A stretch of 64,000 nt of DNA from Antedon mediterranea (taxonomy: Eukaryota > Echinodermata > Crinoidea > Comatulida > Antedonidae), in assembly GCF_964355755.1 (NCBI RefSeq), contig NC_092671.1, positions 8,877,001 to 8,941,000 on the forward strand, given 5' to 3'. A program made the position numbers and the translations under genes. Under the pieces are notes generated by a model. That model saw only the letters and a list, made by a program, of their open reading frames with translations. It had not been told where the DNA came from and ran no database searches. The number at the start of each line of letters is the position of its first letter. The first letter of the stretch is position 1. Shown here piece after piece: positions 1-13,700 of the stretch.

Positions 1-1236
1 GGGGATGCTTCAGAATAAATTGATTATACTGTATATCACAATCAACTCAATTGCACTACTTTCAGACCACCATAGTAAAGAAGGGGCAATTAAGTGAACT
101 AACCCACTTTGTCTACTTTTCTAATGCATGTTCAGGGACCATTTGCGATTGATGTGATGATATCTTTTAATTGTTGTGGTATTTTATTATATTTTACAAC
201 TTGAAAAATGTTAGTCTATCAGTCTTGTATCTTATTTAGGTATCTTCATTCATATCCACACAATAAAAAAAATAACTAGTGATGTTCTGTGAGGAGGGTG
301 TTAAAAGATTACCTATCGGATAAAAATAGCTTTCCATAATGTTTTAGCATTATCGCTGGATGGTTAGTTTCCTAAAAAATATACACTATAATAATTTTCA
401 ACAAACATTGAAACATGTAATACACTTTAATGTGAATTACTGTACCAAAGGGACATTGGCATACGTCCGCCCAATATAAAGCAACATTAATTGCTTCCAT
501 ATGTATCATTTAACTTGACACAGTTACACTTTAACATTCATTAATTAACTTTAGCTTTTTAAGCAATCGGGTATTAGATATAGTCAAAGCCAATCAGCTT
601 TAATAGTTTCTGTCATTTTAGCAATTTTGTTGGTCAGTAGCATGGTTAGCAGTTTTATTGTGTTCTTAAACAACCCGAATTTCTTCAGTTTACAGTTAAA
701 CTTGAGGACCAGAACAATACATTTAACATTTTAACATTTAACACTTAAACCCCTCCCAAAACTGTAGGGAGAAAGCTTAAATTGGGAACCCTATTCTGTA
801 TAATGCTATATATTAGGATTATTTTTAATTGGACAATTGAATTACTGGTTAACAACACTTTTAACACATACAATTTTCTGTAAAAATGTATTCGCCAAAA
901 CTGGCCATTTGCAGGTTTTACCTGGGCCCGTCCTGGTTTTACTGTCCATTGGCCAGTGTACCTAAATCGACTTTTGGTGCAATACACCATTTATGTATCA
1001 TCTGCAAATTATCAAATAATTTGTAAACATTAAATGGAGTGATACAGTAGAGCTTATCTTGCCATTACATAACCTCAATCTTATTTGCTATATCATCCAC
1101 ACTTTCTAAATTCATTTACACTATACACTCACTGTTTTCACTTAAATCTTGAAAGAATTTCATTTAGCTTCGATTTTGTATAGATGACAAATTTCGTTTT
1201 TGTAAAAGCATAAGTTAACGGAGTACTTACTCGAAC

Positions 1237-1262
1237 GTTTCGATCTCTATCAGAGATCCTTC
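1237..1262 (-). other. Hairpin resembling a PLE hammerhead-ribozyme region
   Basis: On the minus strand GATCTC (1258-1253), loop TGATA and GAGATC (1247-1242) form a perfect 6-bp stem, followed directly by GAAAC. The order CTGA...hairpin...CGAAAC recalls the hammerhead core (CUGANGA, stem II, GAAA), which is reported in terminal parts of many Penelope elements. The CTGATGA box is not perfect here and I cannot fold stem III convincingly. Self-cleavage is therefore unproven. Confidence 0.35.
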
Positions 1263-1280
1263 TCAACTGACTGCGGAGTG

Positions 1281-2476
1281 TTAATGCAGCTTGGTCATTC
1301 TTGACGTCATCTGTTGATGACGTCGTACGCCTCCGGTTGTAGGTTGGAGGTTGTGCGGGGCTCGGCCAGGTGATGTGTCTATCAAATCATTGTACAAATG
1401 CGAGAGTTCGTGGGCTCCAGTGTCCCGGTTCATGGTCTTCTCCTTATTTCTCCTTATATGTAATGATTCTCTAATCTGTCTGTCTTTGCGTTTAGGCTCT
1501 TTGGTTAAGATGGTAGCCTCCCAGTTTGGTACATGATTGTGTTTTATGACATGTTCTGTAATGGCAGATTTGTGTATGATCGAAGATGTGGATGTTCTGG
1601 AGGCCCTAGTCATTACTCCCCCCGTGTTTGTTGTAACATCTTTTTTGTGATCATTAATTCGTGTTTGTAATGCCCTCCCTGTTTCCCCAATGTAAACTTG
1701 TGGACAGTTGCGGCAGGTGACTTCGTAGATTACTCCACATGTATCCATCTTCTCGATTTTATCTTTTGGGTGGACGAGGCTATTCTTGATTTTATTTTGG
1801 GGTAGGAAATAGGTTCCGACATTGTGATAGGAGAGAGTGCGTCGTATTCTTTCTGCCATTCCTTTTACGTAGGGGATTCCTATGCTACCTCGCATCTTGA
1901 TCTTTTCCTTCTGTGGTTCGTGTCCTTTGTTCTTTTTTCTTTTTCGGTTTTCCATAACTCTCTGGAAGGACCACTCTGGATACTGGCAGTTGTGTAACGC
2001 TTTCTTGATGTTATCCATCTCAACTTTCCTCAAATCCATATCTCCCACTACCTTCTCAGCTCTGTCCACCAGCGTGTTTATAAGCCCCAGTTTGTGTTCG
2101 AGTGGATGATGTGAGTTGAAATGTAAATATTGGTCTGTGTGAGTGGGCTTCCGATAAACTGAGGTGGTAACTGTTCCATTGTCATTGAGTGTGATGAGCA
2201 TGTCCAGGAAAGGTATTGTGTTGTTTGTCATCGATTCTGTGGTGAACTTGATATTGTCAGTTATATCGATGTTATTAAGATGTGTGTTAAATGTATGTAC
2301 TGTACCTATGGGGATGATAGCTAATACATCATCAACGTATCGTTTCCAATACACAGGTTTGATGTTAGTGGGTGCCGTGTTTATGGCTTGATGTTCGAGC
2401 CACTCTAGATACAAGTTCGCCAATATAGGACTTATTGGGCTTCCCATAGCAATGCCTTGTATTTGCCTATAAATTT
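1281..2476 (-). pseudogene. PLE reverse transcriptase C-terminus plus GIY-YIG endonuclease
   Basis: The frame is open from the inverted-arm junction at 2476 to a stop at 1281. The first ATG at 2447 lies inside the RT domain and gives 388 residues, so it is not a true start. Preceding in-frame residues read QIQGIA, followed by MGSPISP, typical of the RT region before the palm. YVDD is at about residues 37-40. The GIY-YIG nuclease follows at about 238-260 (CGVIYEV...VYIGETG) with conserved Arg and downstream basic residues. This order, RT then GIY-YIG, is diagnostic of Penelope elements. The N-terminal RT motifs are absent through truncation, so the product cannot be a working RT. Confidence 0.85.
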
Positions 2477-2719
2477 GTCATAAAACACAATCATGTACCA
2501 AACTGGGAGGCTACCATCTTAACCAAAGAGCCTAAACGCAAAGACAGACAGATTAGAGAATCATTACATATAAGGAGAAATAAGGAGAAGACCATGAACC
2601 GGGACACTGGAGCCCACGAACTCTCGCATTTGTACAATGATTTGATAGACACATCACCTGGCCGAGCCCCGCACAACCTCCAACCTACAACCGGAGGCGT
2701 ACGACGTCATCAACAGATG
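2477..2719. repeat. Inverted arm of the PLE (pairs with 1308-1550)
   Basis: This 243-bp block is the reverse complement of 1308-1550 with no difference I could see by eye. As a result the same 61-codon antisense frame appears in both places on opposite strands. The partner block encodes the last part of the GIY-YIG ORF and does not adjoin the truncation point. Simple twin priming would invert sequence from just upstream, so a template switch or PLE-type partial terminal repeat fits better. Confidence 0.85.
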
Positions 2720-4711
2720 TTTTCACTTAATTATTATAATCTATTCCAACTGTTGCTTATTACATATAAACGGATGCTAAGGAGTTGCTAAGAAATTAAT
2801 GAATAAATGCATTTTATTATTTTTTACTCCATGGATTTAACATGAATATTTTGACCTTTATTAACCACTACTTTCACAAAGGGAAAGATGTCATTTAGAT
2901 TCTTCTAGTGGACTTGACAAGGTATATATTATTATAAATGTTTATTCTTTCAAAAATGAGCCAAACTTTCTTTTTATAGCAGCTGAGTTTTTAAAACACC
3001 TCCATAACGAACACTCATCCAAAAGCCTGGTTGTTCTTCTTACAGTGCATTTGGTACCTTTCACAATAGACACTTTTTGGGTCTATTTGAATTTTTTGGA
3101 TATTTTACTTTTGACAGTGAATATATTATATAATATTTCTAAACAAAATATTGGAAATTAAATTACTGACAATTTAATACAAATTCTAATAATAATAATA
3201 ATAACAAAATGTAAATGCCGAGAAAATGTAAAGGCGCTAAACTATGAATGAATTCATGATTTATTGGTCATAAATGCTCTAAAAAGTTGAACCCTCTATC
3301 GACGGAACTAACTTCTTAGATGGACACCGTGACCTTCTGCATGCAGATACCTTCTGTAAGTGGACATTTCTTCACGACTCAATGCGGACCGCTTACAGTA
3401 CAGTTCAACTGTATGTGAAGGAATTTTTAAGATGAGTTAATTAAACACTTAGTAAGCGGCTTAGTATCAGATTAGCCATCAATAGATGGGTAATTAGTAC
3501 ATTTACCATAATTAATTCTCAATACTAGTCCTTATGAGATTAGTCCATAAACCCTATTCAAATTGGATTAAAGATTATCTCTCCTATCCTTGTGTGATAA
3601 GTTACAAAGATTCAATTCATTATCTGTTTAAAGTAAGATCTGCCTGTGTTACAGCACAGGTGAGTCGCTAACTTGACCTTTTGAGATGACCTTTTGAGAT
3701 GTCCAGTAAACAGGTGTTCAGGTCTTGTGCAACTCAGCACGCTTGGTTTTGGATACCAAATATACACAGATATAATTTAATATACAGTTTGTTCATTAAG
3801 ACCCAATTTGCATTGTAAATTGATTTTATTAGTAGACAAACTTATAAAAATGAATTAAAAAAACATAAGGTGGATTCCGAAAAGTAGTGGGTGGCCTGAT
3901 TTTTAAACAGTTAGAACAAGACTTGGCAGGAAGTAAAGTAGTTCCTCAGCAAGGTACTAAGAGAGTGCTGTTTACTTTGTCTACACATAGAGTATTACTC
4001 CATGGTCTACTGAGAACCATTAGCAAGGAAATAAAGTAAAATGCTTTTAATTCGTTTATGTTTTGATAATTTAAAGTTTCCTTTTTTTCCTTTTATTTAA
4101 TTAATTTTGTGAATTATCACATTTTGAGAGTTAACAACTTGTCAAAATAACATGATGTTTGCGTTAACATTAACCATTAAGAATAATGTACTGTATTGTA
4201 TTTATGCATCTCTCTTGGAGATGTGTATTATTATTTTAAATATTAATATTAACAGATGACTATGGTTTATGTATAAAATATTACATTTGCAGGAAACTGG
4301 GAAGTTTTAAAATCACTTATATTACTAATGCACGCACTTGGTGAAAGTTACTTTTGAAATGTTGTTTTTAGTTGAACTTAATATGAAAAATGTTTTCTTT
4401 ATTATTAAAGTATAACTGGGAGGTCCAGGGAAGAAAATATGGCCTATTGTATAATTATCCTCCCTACATCAAACTCCCTACCCAATAACCCTCAACTTTC
4501 TGGATCTGCCCTGGCTACTGTACTGACTTTGATATTAGCTCATCACTTGGAAAAAACATCCTCCCTCCTCCAACCAAACAATAAATGCTGTGTTCCAAGA
4601 GTTTTTGATTTTGCTATTTAGCCAATGACGATCATGTAAACCATAACATTCTTGCTCACTAGTTAAAAACCGATGCAAATGTTTCAATGTTTTAAGTATG
4701 ATTATATTTAG

Positions 4712-7700
4712 GTGATGCAGGAGAAATCGGCATTGAAGGAGCTGAAGGAGAAGAAGGGCTACCAGGCGTTGCTGGACCTCCTGGTGATCCAGGACAAAAG
4801 GGAGAAGTTGGAGATGTTGGTCCAACAGGTACCAAGGGTCAAAAGGTATGACCAGCTTTATCTATTTTAACTGATTTATCAACAAACCAAAAATGTGATT
4901 TTAGAAAAATATAATGCTGACCATTAAGCCAACAACAACAATAGTTGCCAAACTTTTGGACAATTGTAGCCACGCCAAACTTTTGGACAATGGTGGCCAA
5001 ATTTTTGGACAGTAGTTGCAAAACTTTTGGACAATGGTGGCCAAAATGTTGGACAATGGTGGCCAAATTGTTGGAGAATGGTGTCCAAACTGTTGGACAA
5101 TGCTGACCAAACTTTTGGACAATGGTAATTGTCAAAACTTGTCCAAAATGGGATTTTGTTTTACAATTTCCATATCTTTATAGTGAAGCAGATTTATGCC
5201 ACAAAGGTTTTAGTAAAGGCAATACTTGATTTTACTAAAAAAACTGTATTATTATGTTCAATTTTCAGTGGTATAGTATTAAGGATATAAATAGAGGATT
5301 GAACGCTTCAACCAGGTTACCTCTGAATTAAATAGTAATTTATATATAAATGCTAGTAAATCCTTCTCCACATGTAAGATCACTTTACAGGAGGAGCTCA
5401 TAGAAATCTCTTGCTGACTTTGGCAGGCTACAGTTTCAACTTTATCTAGTACTAGCTTCCCTTTTCAATTAAATGTAGAACATGTTTTGATAAGATAGGT
5501 TGTATCTTGTTCATTTATTTAACTGATCCACACTCATTCTTCTCAAGACACTCAGGAAAAGGAAATGTTTAAGTAAGACGAGTGTTTAGCGATAACATTT
5601 TGGTACCATTTCTAAAACAAAAAACAAAAAAACAGAAAACTGAAATTGACTTTATAATACTGTAATCTTATAATTTAATAATATAGTTCATCCAATATAT
5701 AGTACCATGGGTACAATACATTGAACCTATAAATTGATAATCTACCCTAAAGTTGATTTAAACTTGACTATATTCTAGGCCAATGATTCTGCCCATTTGC
5801 GATATTTTCAATTAGTTAATGTTCTCTGCATCCGGCATCATGTGTTGTGAATTATTATCAAAACTTTGCCATCAATGCTCACCCATAGTTTTATGGCAGA
5901 TCTTGGATAGGACCATGATGAAATGAACTTTTCTATGGTGGGAGTCTTTAGTTCTTGCGGTTTTGATTGATAAAACAGACTTATATTTTCTGTATTTCGC
6001 CCCTGATCTGATCACTGTGATATTACTTGTATAATTTTGATCCAGGGTACGCTGGTATTCATTCTTGCTGAAGTTGGTTCTTTTTAGCTTTCATGCTAAA
6101 TTTCTTCTGTTTACAGATTGCCGGTCATGGGATAATGATTTAACATGAATGTTGACTGTCATGTGCGTAACGTTGCTTGCTTTCATAGGAAACAGGTTTT
6201 GCCGATTTTGTTTCTTGTCATCCTATATGTAATGTTTGTGCTGAATTTTTGTTTGACAAGTCTATATTAACCAAAGGAAACTATTAATTTCTTCAAAATC
6301 CCTTCTAGGAAAGAAAATATAGCATACAGGTGTCAAGCAATGATATTTTTGTTGTAACTAAATTTTATTTTTCAATTTAAAGTATAACATCAGTCTATTA
6401 TCTAGCAAATTATGGTAATAATAATTTGATGTTTCTAATATGACGTTCCCAAATAATGTAAGTTCGTCAATCTCTTTATAATTTTACACATAAAGCCAAG
6501 GTATCTAATATTAATTGTCAATGATCTTTATCGATTAAGATTTTGTTGTTGATGTACAAGATAGTTTGGTTGTTAAGGAGAGGTTTTCATGATTTACAAG
6601 ATTGTACTGTGTATCTGCTTTAGAAAAAGCTGAGTATAAACATGGTATAAATGAGAAGTTTGGATCACAATGATTCTGGATCCATTTTCACAATTTTTTC
6701 CCTTGCCTGATTCATTCTATGTATTATGGTGGACAATTTACAGAAAGATGTCCAGTGAAAAGGTACCTCTATTCTTAAGCATGTAATAATGTAGCCAGTG
6801 GTGTAACACAGAGGCCCGGAGGTCCCTGGTTTAGAGACCCTAAGTATTGCCAGTTTGTGCTCATAGCCACTGAATGCAGCTTTTATTAACCTTGGTTTTT
6901 GAGAGACTTGATAATATCCCATTTTTTGTATTGTACATACAGGGAGAGGCTGGAGTTGGTTTACCAGGACCAGCAGGTGTTGTTCCAACATTCGATCCAC
7001 AGCAAATAACGGGACCAAAAGGTGATAAAGTAAGTGACAATAACATTTAATTATTATATAGGTGATGATTAACAATAGGATGCCTATAATTAAGAGAGGC
7101 TTCCTTTAATTATCATCCAGCCTTGGGTTCATCTTTTTTTCTTGATACAAGTTTGTCTGGATATTGTAACAATTGTCCCCTGAAAAAAATCTAAATTATA
7201 TATGAAATTATTATATTTCCTGTGTTATCTATTTGAATAGCTGTTGGAAACGTTATCTTATGTTAAAATGTCAGTTATATTGTAACAGTGCAATTGAAAA
7301 TTGAAATGCAATAAAAAATAGCATTTTATTAATTTTTATTTTTAATTTAATAAATCAAATAATATTAATCAATTTAAAAAATCTGACTTGTCAAGATGAA
7401 ATCCCTTGTCTGCCATAGCGTCATATTGAATCCTACAGAAGTATTAGAATAACAAGAATAAAAGATGCAACTATTTTATTTATGACTTTTTATTTTAATG
7501 GTACTTATAATTTTTTAAATTATTAAAATTACAATATAAAAAGGGCGTGCAGTATACCGTTCCTTTGGAACACCTATTAAGGGGACACTTTCTTATGAAA
7601 TGAATGATGGGTAATATGTTTTTAATCACTCCTTATTCAATCCGATTAAGAGGACACTTTATTGGGTCCAGAAGCTACCCCCTAATATGAGCTTTACTCA

Positions 7701-10700
7701 TACTCTTATAGTAAATTGCTATGTGTTACTGCAATAATTGAACAATTTTGAAAATAACAATATTAACATCAATTAAATAAACTATTTACAAAACATTTTT
7801 TTGTCAAATTTTACTAATTGCAACAATTATAAATAATTGTATGAATATCATATTAATGTTTTTAATGAATAAATTATTAAATAATTACAATCAGTTATTT
7901 CTAAGGATTTAGATAGAGAGAGGATATGAATGTGTTAAATATATTCAATTTATTGTTTGTATGTGATATCTTGTTTCATTTGTAACGCATTAATGTCTTG
8001 CAGTCATCCCCATATAAATGTTATCTTAGATATAGTTAAAATTACATATAGCGCAGAAGGAGCAGCATCCACTGGCCTCGAGCGATGTGATCTACAGTCC
8101 CATGCGATATGAAAGTTAATGCCGCAGAATATAAAAAGGAAATCTAATTATAAAAATCGGTATAATTATTAACAAGTGAATTTTAAAACAGTCGACAAGT
8201 AGCAACGTATAAGAAAACGTGTTTGAAGTTGATCCTGGTTACTTATGTTTTTGCAAAAATAAAACGAACACGAAATTAAAGCCCTAGTGTAGATGATTAT
8301 GATTTTTTTAGACTGCAAAATAGTGTGATATTAAGAAAATGAACATTTAGAAGTTTTGAAACTTTTTTCATCTTGTAATAATTGTTTCCCTTTCTACTTG
8401 AGAGCTTAGAGGTATTATAGCCTAGTGTGAATTACCCTGCTTTTATGTGACCGGTCATTATACTCCATTTTGGAAAGTTATGATGGAACAACTATTAAAG
8501 AAGTACAGTAGCATGGAGGGTGAGCTGGGTGAAAAGGCTTTAAATGAACTTTTAACTGACTGAAAGAGAGTGAGCTATGTGAAAAGGCTTTAAATGATGA
8601 ACTTTAAACTGACTGAAAGAGAGTGAGCTGTGTGAAAAGGGTTTAAATGAACTTTTAACTGACTGAAAGAGAGTGAGCAGTGTGAAAAGGCTTTAAATGA
8701 ACTTTTAACTGACTGACAGTGAGCAGTGTGAAAAGGCTTTAAATGAACTCTTAACTGACTGAAAGAGAGTGAGCTGTGTGAAAAGGCTTTAAATGAACCA
8801 ACTAAAAGAGTCTGAAAAAAACCTTAAAGAAGTACTCTATAATAAGTAATCACCATTTCAATTGATTTATTTACATTTGTTTAGATAAATATACATTTGG
8901 CTATAAATTTATTTATTTTCTGTTTTAGGGGGACCAAGGTGATGAAGGTTCAGGAGGAATATCAGTAAGGGAAAAGAATACATTTTTTTTTTATTTTATA
9001 GTGTTGTTACCTAACCATTATCCGAATATATTCATATTAAAAAATAATTGTTTGCAGATGATGCGAATAAATTCTGAACTGTGTTTACACAAAACTAACA
9101 AAGATTATATTCTTTTTTTTGTAGGGTCAAGATGGGTCACCTGGTGCTCAAGGTATCCCAGGTGTTCAGGGAGAAAGGGGCCAACAAGGAGAAAAGGTAG
9201 GAATACAAATTTGCTGAAAACTAAGAGCATTGAGGAATTAATGATCTCTTCATTGATATTGGTAATAATAATTTCATCGTATCTTCTCAGGAGAGAATAG
9301 ATAAGATGAAATTATTAGTTTACTGGTATGTTTGCAATTATATTTTGGTTATTTAGGGTGATCCAGGCATCGGCATTAAAGGTGAAAAGGGTGATCAAGG
9401 TATTCCGGGTGAGGATGGAGATGATGGAGACGATGGAAACCATGGTACAAAAGGAGAACCAGGCTTGGTAAGTGTTACGACATGCACCACAATTTGTTTA
9501 AAGATACTATCACTACAATTGTTGACGATTTGTAAAAATAATGTTTATATATTACTTATATATTAAACCAGGTCATTCCGTGTCTTAAATGTACGTTTTA
9601 AGGTTAAATATGATTTCTTAATTTTATAGGCCTAGCAGCAGTACCATATGAACATTGTACATACAATATTTAATTTTACATCAAATTCAGTTTGTGACCT
9701 TAAATTAGATTGAAAAACATAGGTGTCTTTAATGATTTACATACTGTATATCCAAATAGTGATTACTGATTGAAGTGAGTGATCTGGCAAAATCAAATCC
9801 CTGAATACTTACCCAACAAGGGAGCTGTAAACCATTGCCAAACAGGGTTCACTGCCTATGTGCTATGGTTCTGGGATTAAAGCGAATCATATCATGGTTT
9901 TACTTGTCCACGTATCCCCTGTAGTTGATTAATGAAAGAGTGCTTTTTTGTGACTGTATGACATAGACAGGAAAGGAGCATCTCATTTGTAATATCTTGT
10001 TTACCTGTATGTTTATTCTACTTCCAATTTAATTGGTATATTTGAAGAAATACTGGATAAGTTACCTATAACTGACAAATACAAGGTGTAGGCCCAGGTC
10101 ATTCGAAAGCTCCCTGTGTGAACAAAATCATCCCATTTTCATTCTATAAATATTAGATGTCTGTATTTTTATGGCAGTAATAATATGATCAAATGTTACT
10201 GATCATCATAGCCTTATAAAATTACATACATTTAATGTTTCAAGGATTCTTAATAAATGTGCGTAGCTTTCATAGGAAGTTGATGTGTCTGCCGATTTAC
10301 ATTATATGCCACTATGTATTCATTTTATCAGCTGTGATTAAAAAAAAACAACATTTTGACAAAAAAATATTCCTAAAATAAACGTGAAGTAAGTGAAGTA
10401 GCTCCTAGTAACTATAGTATTAGAATTGATTGAAACAAAAGTATACTTTTAATTATGATGGAAGCACGTAAACAAAATATTATGACCTAAATTTGTATTC
10501 AGATCTGTCAGATAACAGACATAGTTATTATTAAATATCAATTTAATTGACACTATTTCCACACAAAAAAACACCACATTTTTAAAAATCAGTCTCAATA
10601 ATTATTTTTTTGTAATTAGGCTGAGGGAAAAAAACATTGATTGAGACTTCCTATTCATAAAATCAATTTGTTTTATTTCCATAGGGAATTTATGACATTG

Positions 10701-13700
10701 GATCTGGTGATGAGATGTGGGAAGAGATACAGGTACAATATTTAAAGTTTCAATATTTAAGATGTGTTAGTTCCTGATAAAACATAATATTTATTTAGTT
10801 AGAACACAGAAATGAGTGTAATTCAAAAATTATTTAAGTGAAAATTTCCCCAGATTCTCATGCAATTATTTTACATTATTATTTAATTCAGCATTTTTAG
10901 AATTATTATGTATTTGTTATTTTTACAATAGGGACCAAGAGGCAAACAAGGTCGTAAAGGTGACATGGGTCCACGTGGATTTAACGGATCCACCGGTCCA
11001 ATGGGCCCACCAGGCCTCCCTGGGCCAGTAGGTCCACCAGGCATCTCTAGTCTAGTGAATGTGAATGCTAGTACAGTTGAAGGCCCACCAGGACCTGTTG
11101 GCCCACAAGGAATGAAGGTATTGTTTATTGTTGTATACTTTTATAGTATAATTTTTATTTAATTATATAATTTAGTGTTGTAGATTCTACAAAACATTTC
11201 ACATCCAGATCAGTGGATAATTGATAAAAATGTTCAGCATTGGAAACAATTTCGCGACCCATCATTTTTTTTTCCGCGTTCAAAACATTGGGTTGCAACC
11301 CATAGGTTGCGAACCAGCAATTTATAGTTCTTTTAGCTGCAAGATAATGCTTTGTCAGGCGATCAAAACATTGGGTTGCGACCCATAGGTTGCGAACCGG
11401 CAATTTATAGCTCTTTTAGCTGCAAGATAATGCGTCGGGCTAAATCAACAACAACAAAAAATTTATCTAAATCAGTTAATTGATTTTGACTTCCTTGAGT
11501 TTAGTTGGCTGTTAATTAAATTGTTATTGTCTTTTAAGGGTGACGAGGGATCCAACGGTGAAACAGGATCTCAGGGACAAAAGGGAGACAAGGTAAAGAA
11601 CTATTAACAACAATTAATTTTAGTAGACCATATTGCCTAATATTTATTCATCAATCTTATTTATAAACTGTTTGTTTTTTCCATAGGGTGATATTGGCCC
11701 AAGTGGATATGACGGTGTTCCAGGACGTAAGGTACATATATCCTCTTTTATTTCATCTTCTTTTATTTTTTTCGAACAGTCAGTGGGAAAATAGCAAAAG
11801 GCTTCTTAATTTCTAGGAGTTTTATCAGATAATCTATATTTAGTGCTGATTTTGTCATTTTTTAAAAATTATATAGTATAGTCCTTGTATTAACATTTAA
11901 AATTCACTTACATATTCATTCTGTTGTCTTTTAGGGTGATACTGGGAAAGCTGGTATGCCAGGACCAATGGGACCAGCTGGTATACCTGGTATGATTGGA
12001 CTAGAAGGAATACAAGGACCACCTGGACCACCTGGCCCTCCCGGAATTCTACCAACATGGTTACCAACAATGTTTGTAAGTTGTAGCAGTATTCAATTTA
12101 AAGTAATGTAAATAATAACATATAATAGTATTGACCTTTCCAACCATACTAAACTTATTGGCTCATTCTTTGTATGTACATTATTTTCAAGGAATATTCA
12201 ACACAAGCATACTACTGTATGTGTATAAAGCTCTGTCTACACTATAAAATGTTATGTGACAAAAACATGTGATGTGCTCATGATGGACATGATGATATCA
12301 TATCACTACCATATTTGGGCACATCACACATCACTAGTTTGATAGTGTAGACAAACCTTAAAAATCATTTTTCATTTTATCTTCATAGGAAGGATCCGGT
12401 AGTGGAAGTGGAGAAAATGAAGTTGTTGAGGTAAGAGAATTATAATTGTGTTTCATGAATTTATGGGTTACATAAGGACAAACGACACAGTCACATCTTC
12501 TAGGAAACCAGCATAATAACCAAAACTTCAACAACAGTGTATATAATTTTTTACCCAAAAATTCTTTATTTTCAGCCAATCCCTGGACCTATAGGACCTC
12601 CAGGAAGGGACGGACAAAAGGGTGAACAGGGCTCTATTGGTGATCTAGGACCTATGGGACCATCTGTGAGTTACCTCTTTTTAAAATGTTATATTCATGA
12701 ACATATGTTGATGTCACCAGAGAAGAGTGAAATTTCACTTGTATTTTGAACCTACAATTAAAACAAACTATTATACTGTGATTTGATTATGATTTTTTTT
12801 ATAAGAAATAACTGATATTTTTTTGTTTTTGGTTTCAGGGTTTACCAGGAACCCCAGGAGACCGCGGAGAAAAGGTGATTCAACAATTTTTTCAGAACCC
12901 TCACCTGTTTGGTGTAAAAAGAGCAATGTCCTGTGTCTTACGGTTTAATTAAACATTATTGCCCCACTCACTATAATTGTATATATAAAGAACTATATGA
13001 CCCAAACTTTAGTTCTTTAACACAAAATGTTTTATTTGTAGGGTTACCATGGACCATCAGGACTACCTGGAGAACAGGTAAATGACACTTAATTGCTACT
13101 AAATTACTTTTTATAAGAAATATATAATAGACATTTTTAATAAGCAATGTTTTCAAGAGGAAATATTTTCTGTAGTAAAGTAAACAATAAAAAGATGGGT
13201 TAATGTCTGTTTTGCTTATCTGCTCTTTAGGGCCAACGTGGCTTCCCTGGATTACCTGGGCTAGAAGGAGTCAAGGTAAAAATATATATCTTCTATTTTA
13301 ATTTTTAACTTATCTTTCCTTAACATTTTCTTAATTTTATATTCTTTTATAACACATCTGTTGCCTTGCAATTTCATCAGGTTAAATATGCCAATTCTTT
13401 AAAATATAATGTTTATTCTGGATGGATTTTTGTTCTTGTTAAACTTGAAACTGCATTAAGAAGTTGTGTATAATTGTGTTATCTACTTTTATCTTTTCAC
13501 TGTAGGGTGATAAAGGAGACTTTGTTAAGGGTGATGTGGGACCAATAGGGCTAATTGGACCAAAAGGTGATATGGGACCACAAGGCATACCCGGACTGCC
13601 AGGACCACCAGGCATAGCACCTACAAATTCAGGCATATTTGAGGTAATATATGAGCAGCAGCAGTAGTAGTATGTAATTGTAAAGAAAAAAAAGAGTGAA

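Larger units (their letters stand above)
1146..2719 (-). mobile_element. Penelope-like retroelement, 5'-truncated with inverted arm
   Basis: This is a Penelope-like element (PLE) on the minus strand. It is bounded by an 11-bp direct repeat TTTTCACTTAA at 1135-1145 and 2720-2730, which I read as the target-site duplication. It holds the C-terminal part of a reverse transcriptase fused to a GIY-YIG endonuclease, then a short 3' region with a perfect 6-bp-stem hairpin. At its 5' end, 243 bp (2477-2719) are a reverse-complement copy of 1308-1550, the end of its own ORF. Most of the RT domain is missing, so the copy is dead. PLEs are known to carry odd terminal repeats and partial inverted copies. 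Seen directly: the RT and GIY-YIG motifs, the arms and the direct repeat. Inferred: the exact termini. Confidence 0.85.
1..4711 (+). other. Presumed intron of the collagen gene, no exon recognised
   Basis: No Gly-X-Y coding stretch or other convincing exon is visible before 4712. The first recognisable collagen exon starts with the last two bases of a glycine codon, so an upstream exon must exist, most likely outside the window. The interval holds a Penelope-like element (1146-2719). The remainder (1-1134 and 2731-4711) is AT-rich unique-looking sequence with only a short 13-bp direct duplication near 3680-3710. The longest open frame outside the transposon (745-990, minus) has no recognisable domain. 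Confidence 0.5.

Noticed and set aside
1351..1536. Plus-strand 61-codon frame repeated at 2491-2676 on the minus strand
   Set aside because: It is the antisense of the PLE coding end and repeats only because of the inverted arm.
4535..5135. Minus-strand open frames of 73-98 codons
   Set aside because: They are antisense to a collagen exon or translations of the minisatellite; Gly-X-Y on the plus strand explains the first.
7540..7690. Two blocks with TTAAG(A/G)GGACAC-like words
   Set aside because: Weak direct similarity only; no borders or target duplication could be defined.
8521..8799. Regularly spaced repeats that could suggest a CRISPR array
   Set aside because: The copies are contiguous 50-bp units without unique spacers, in a eukaryotic intron.
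9468..10684. Suspected missing collagen exon, because the Gly-X-Y register breaks at the 9467/10685 junction
   Set aside because: No Gly-X-Y open stretch with splice sites lies between; the break matches a normal multiplexin interruption with a Ser-Gly site.
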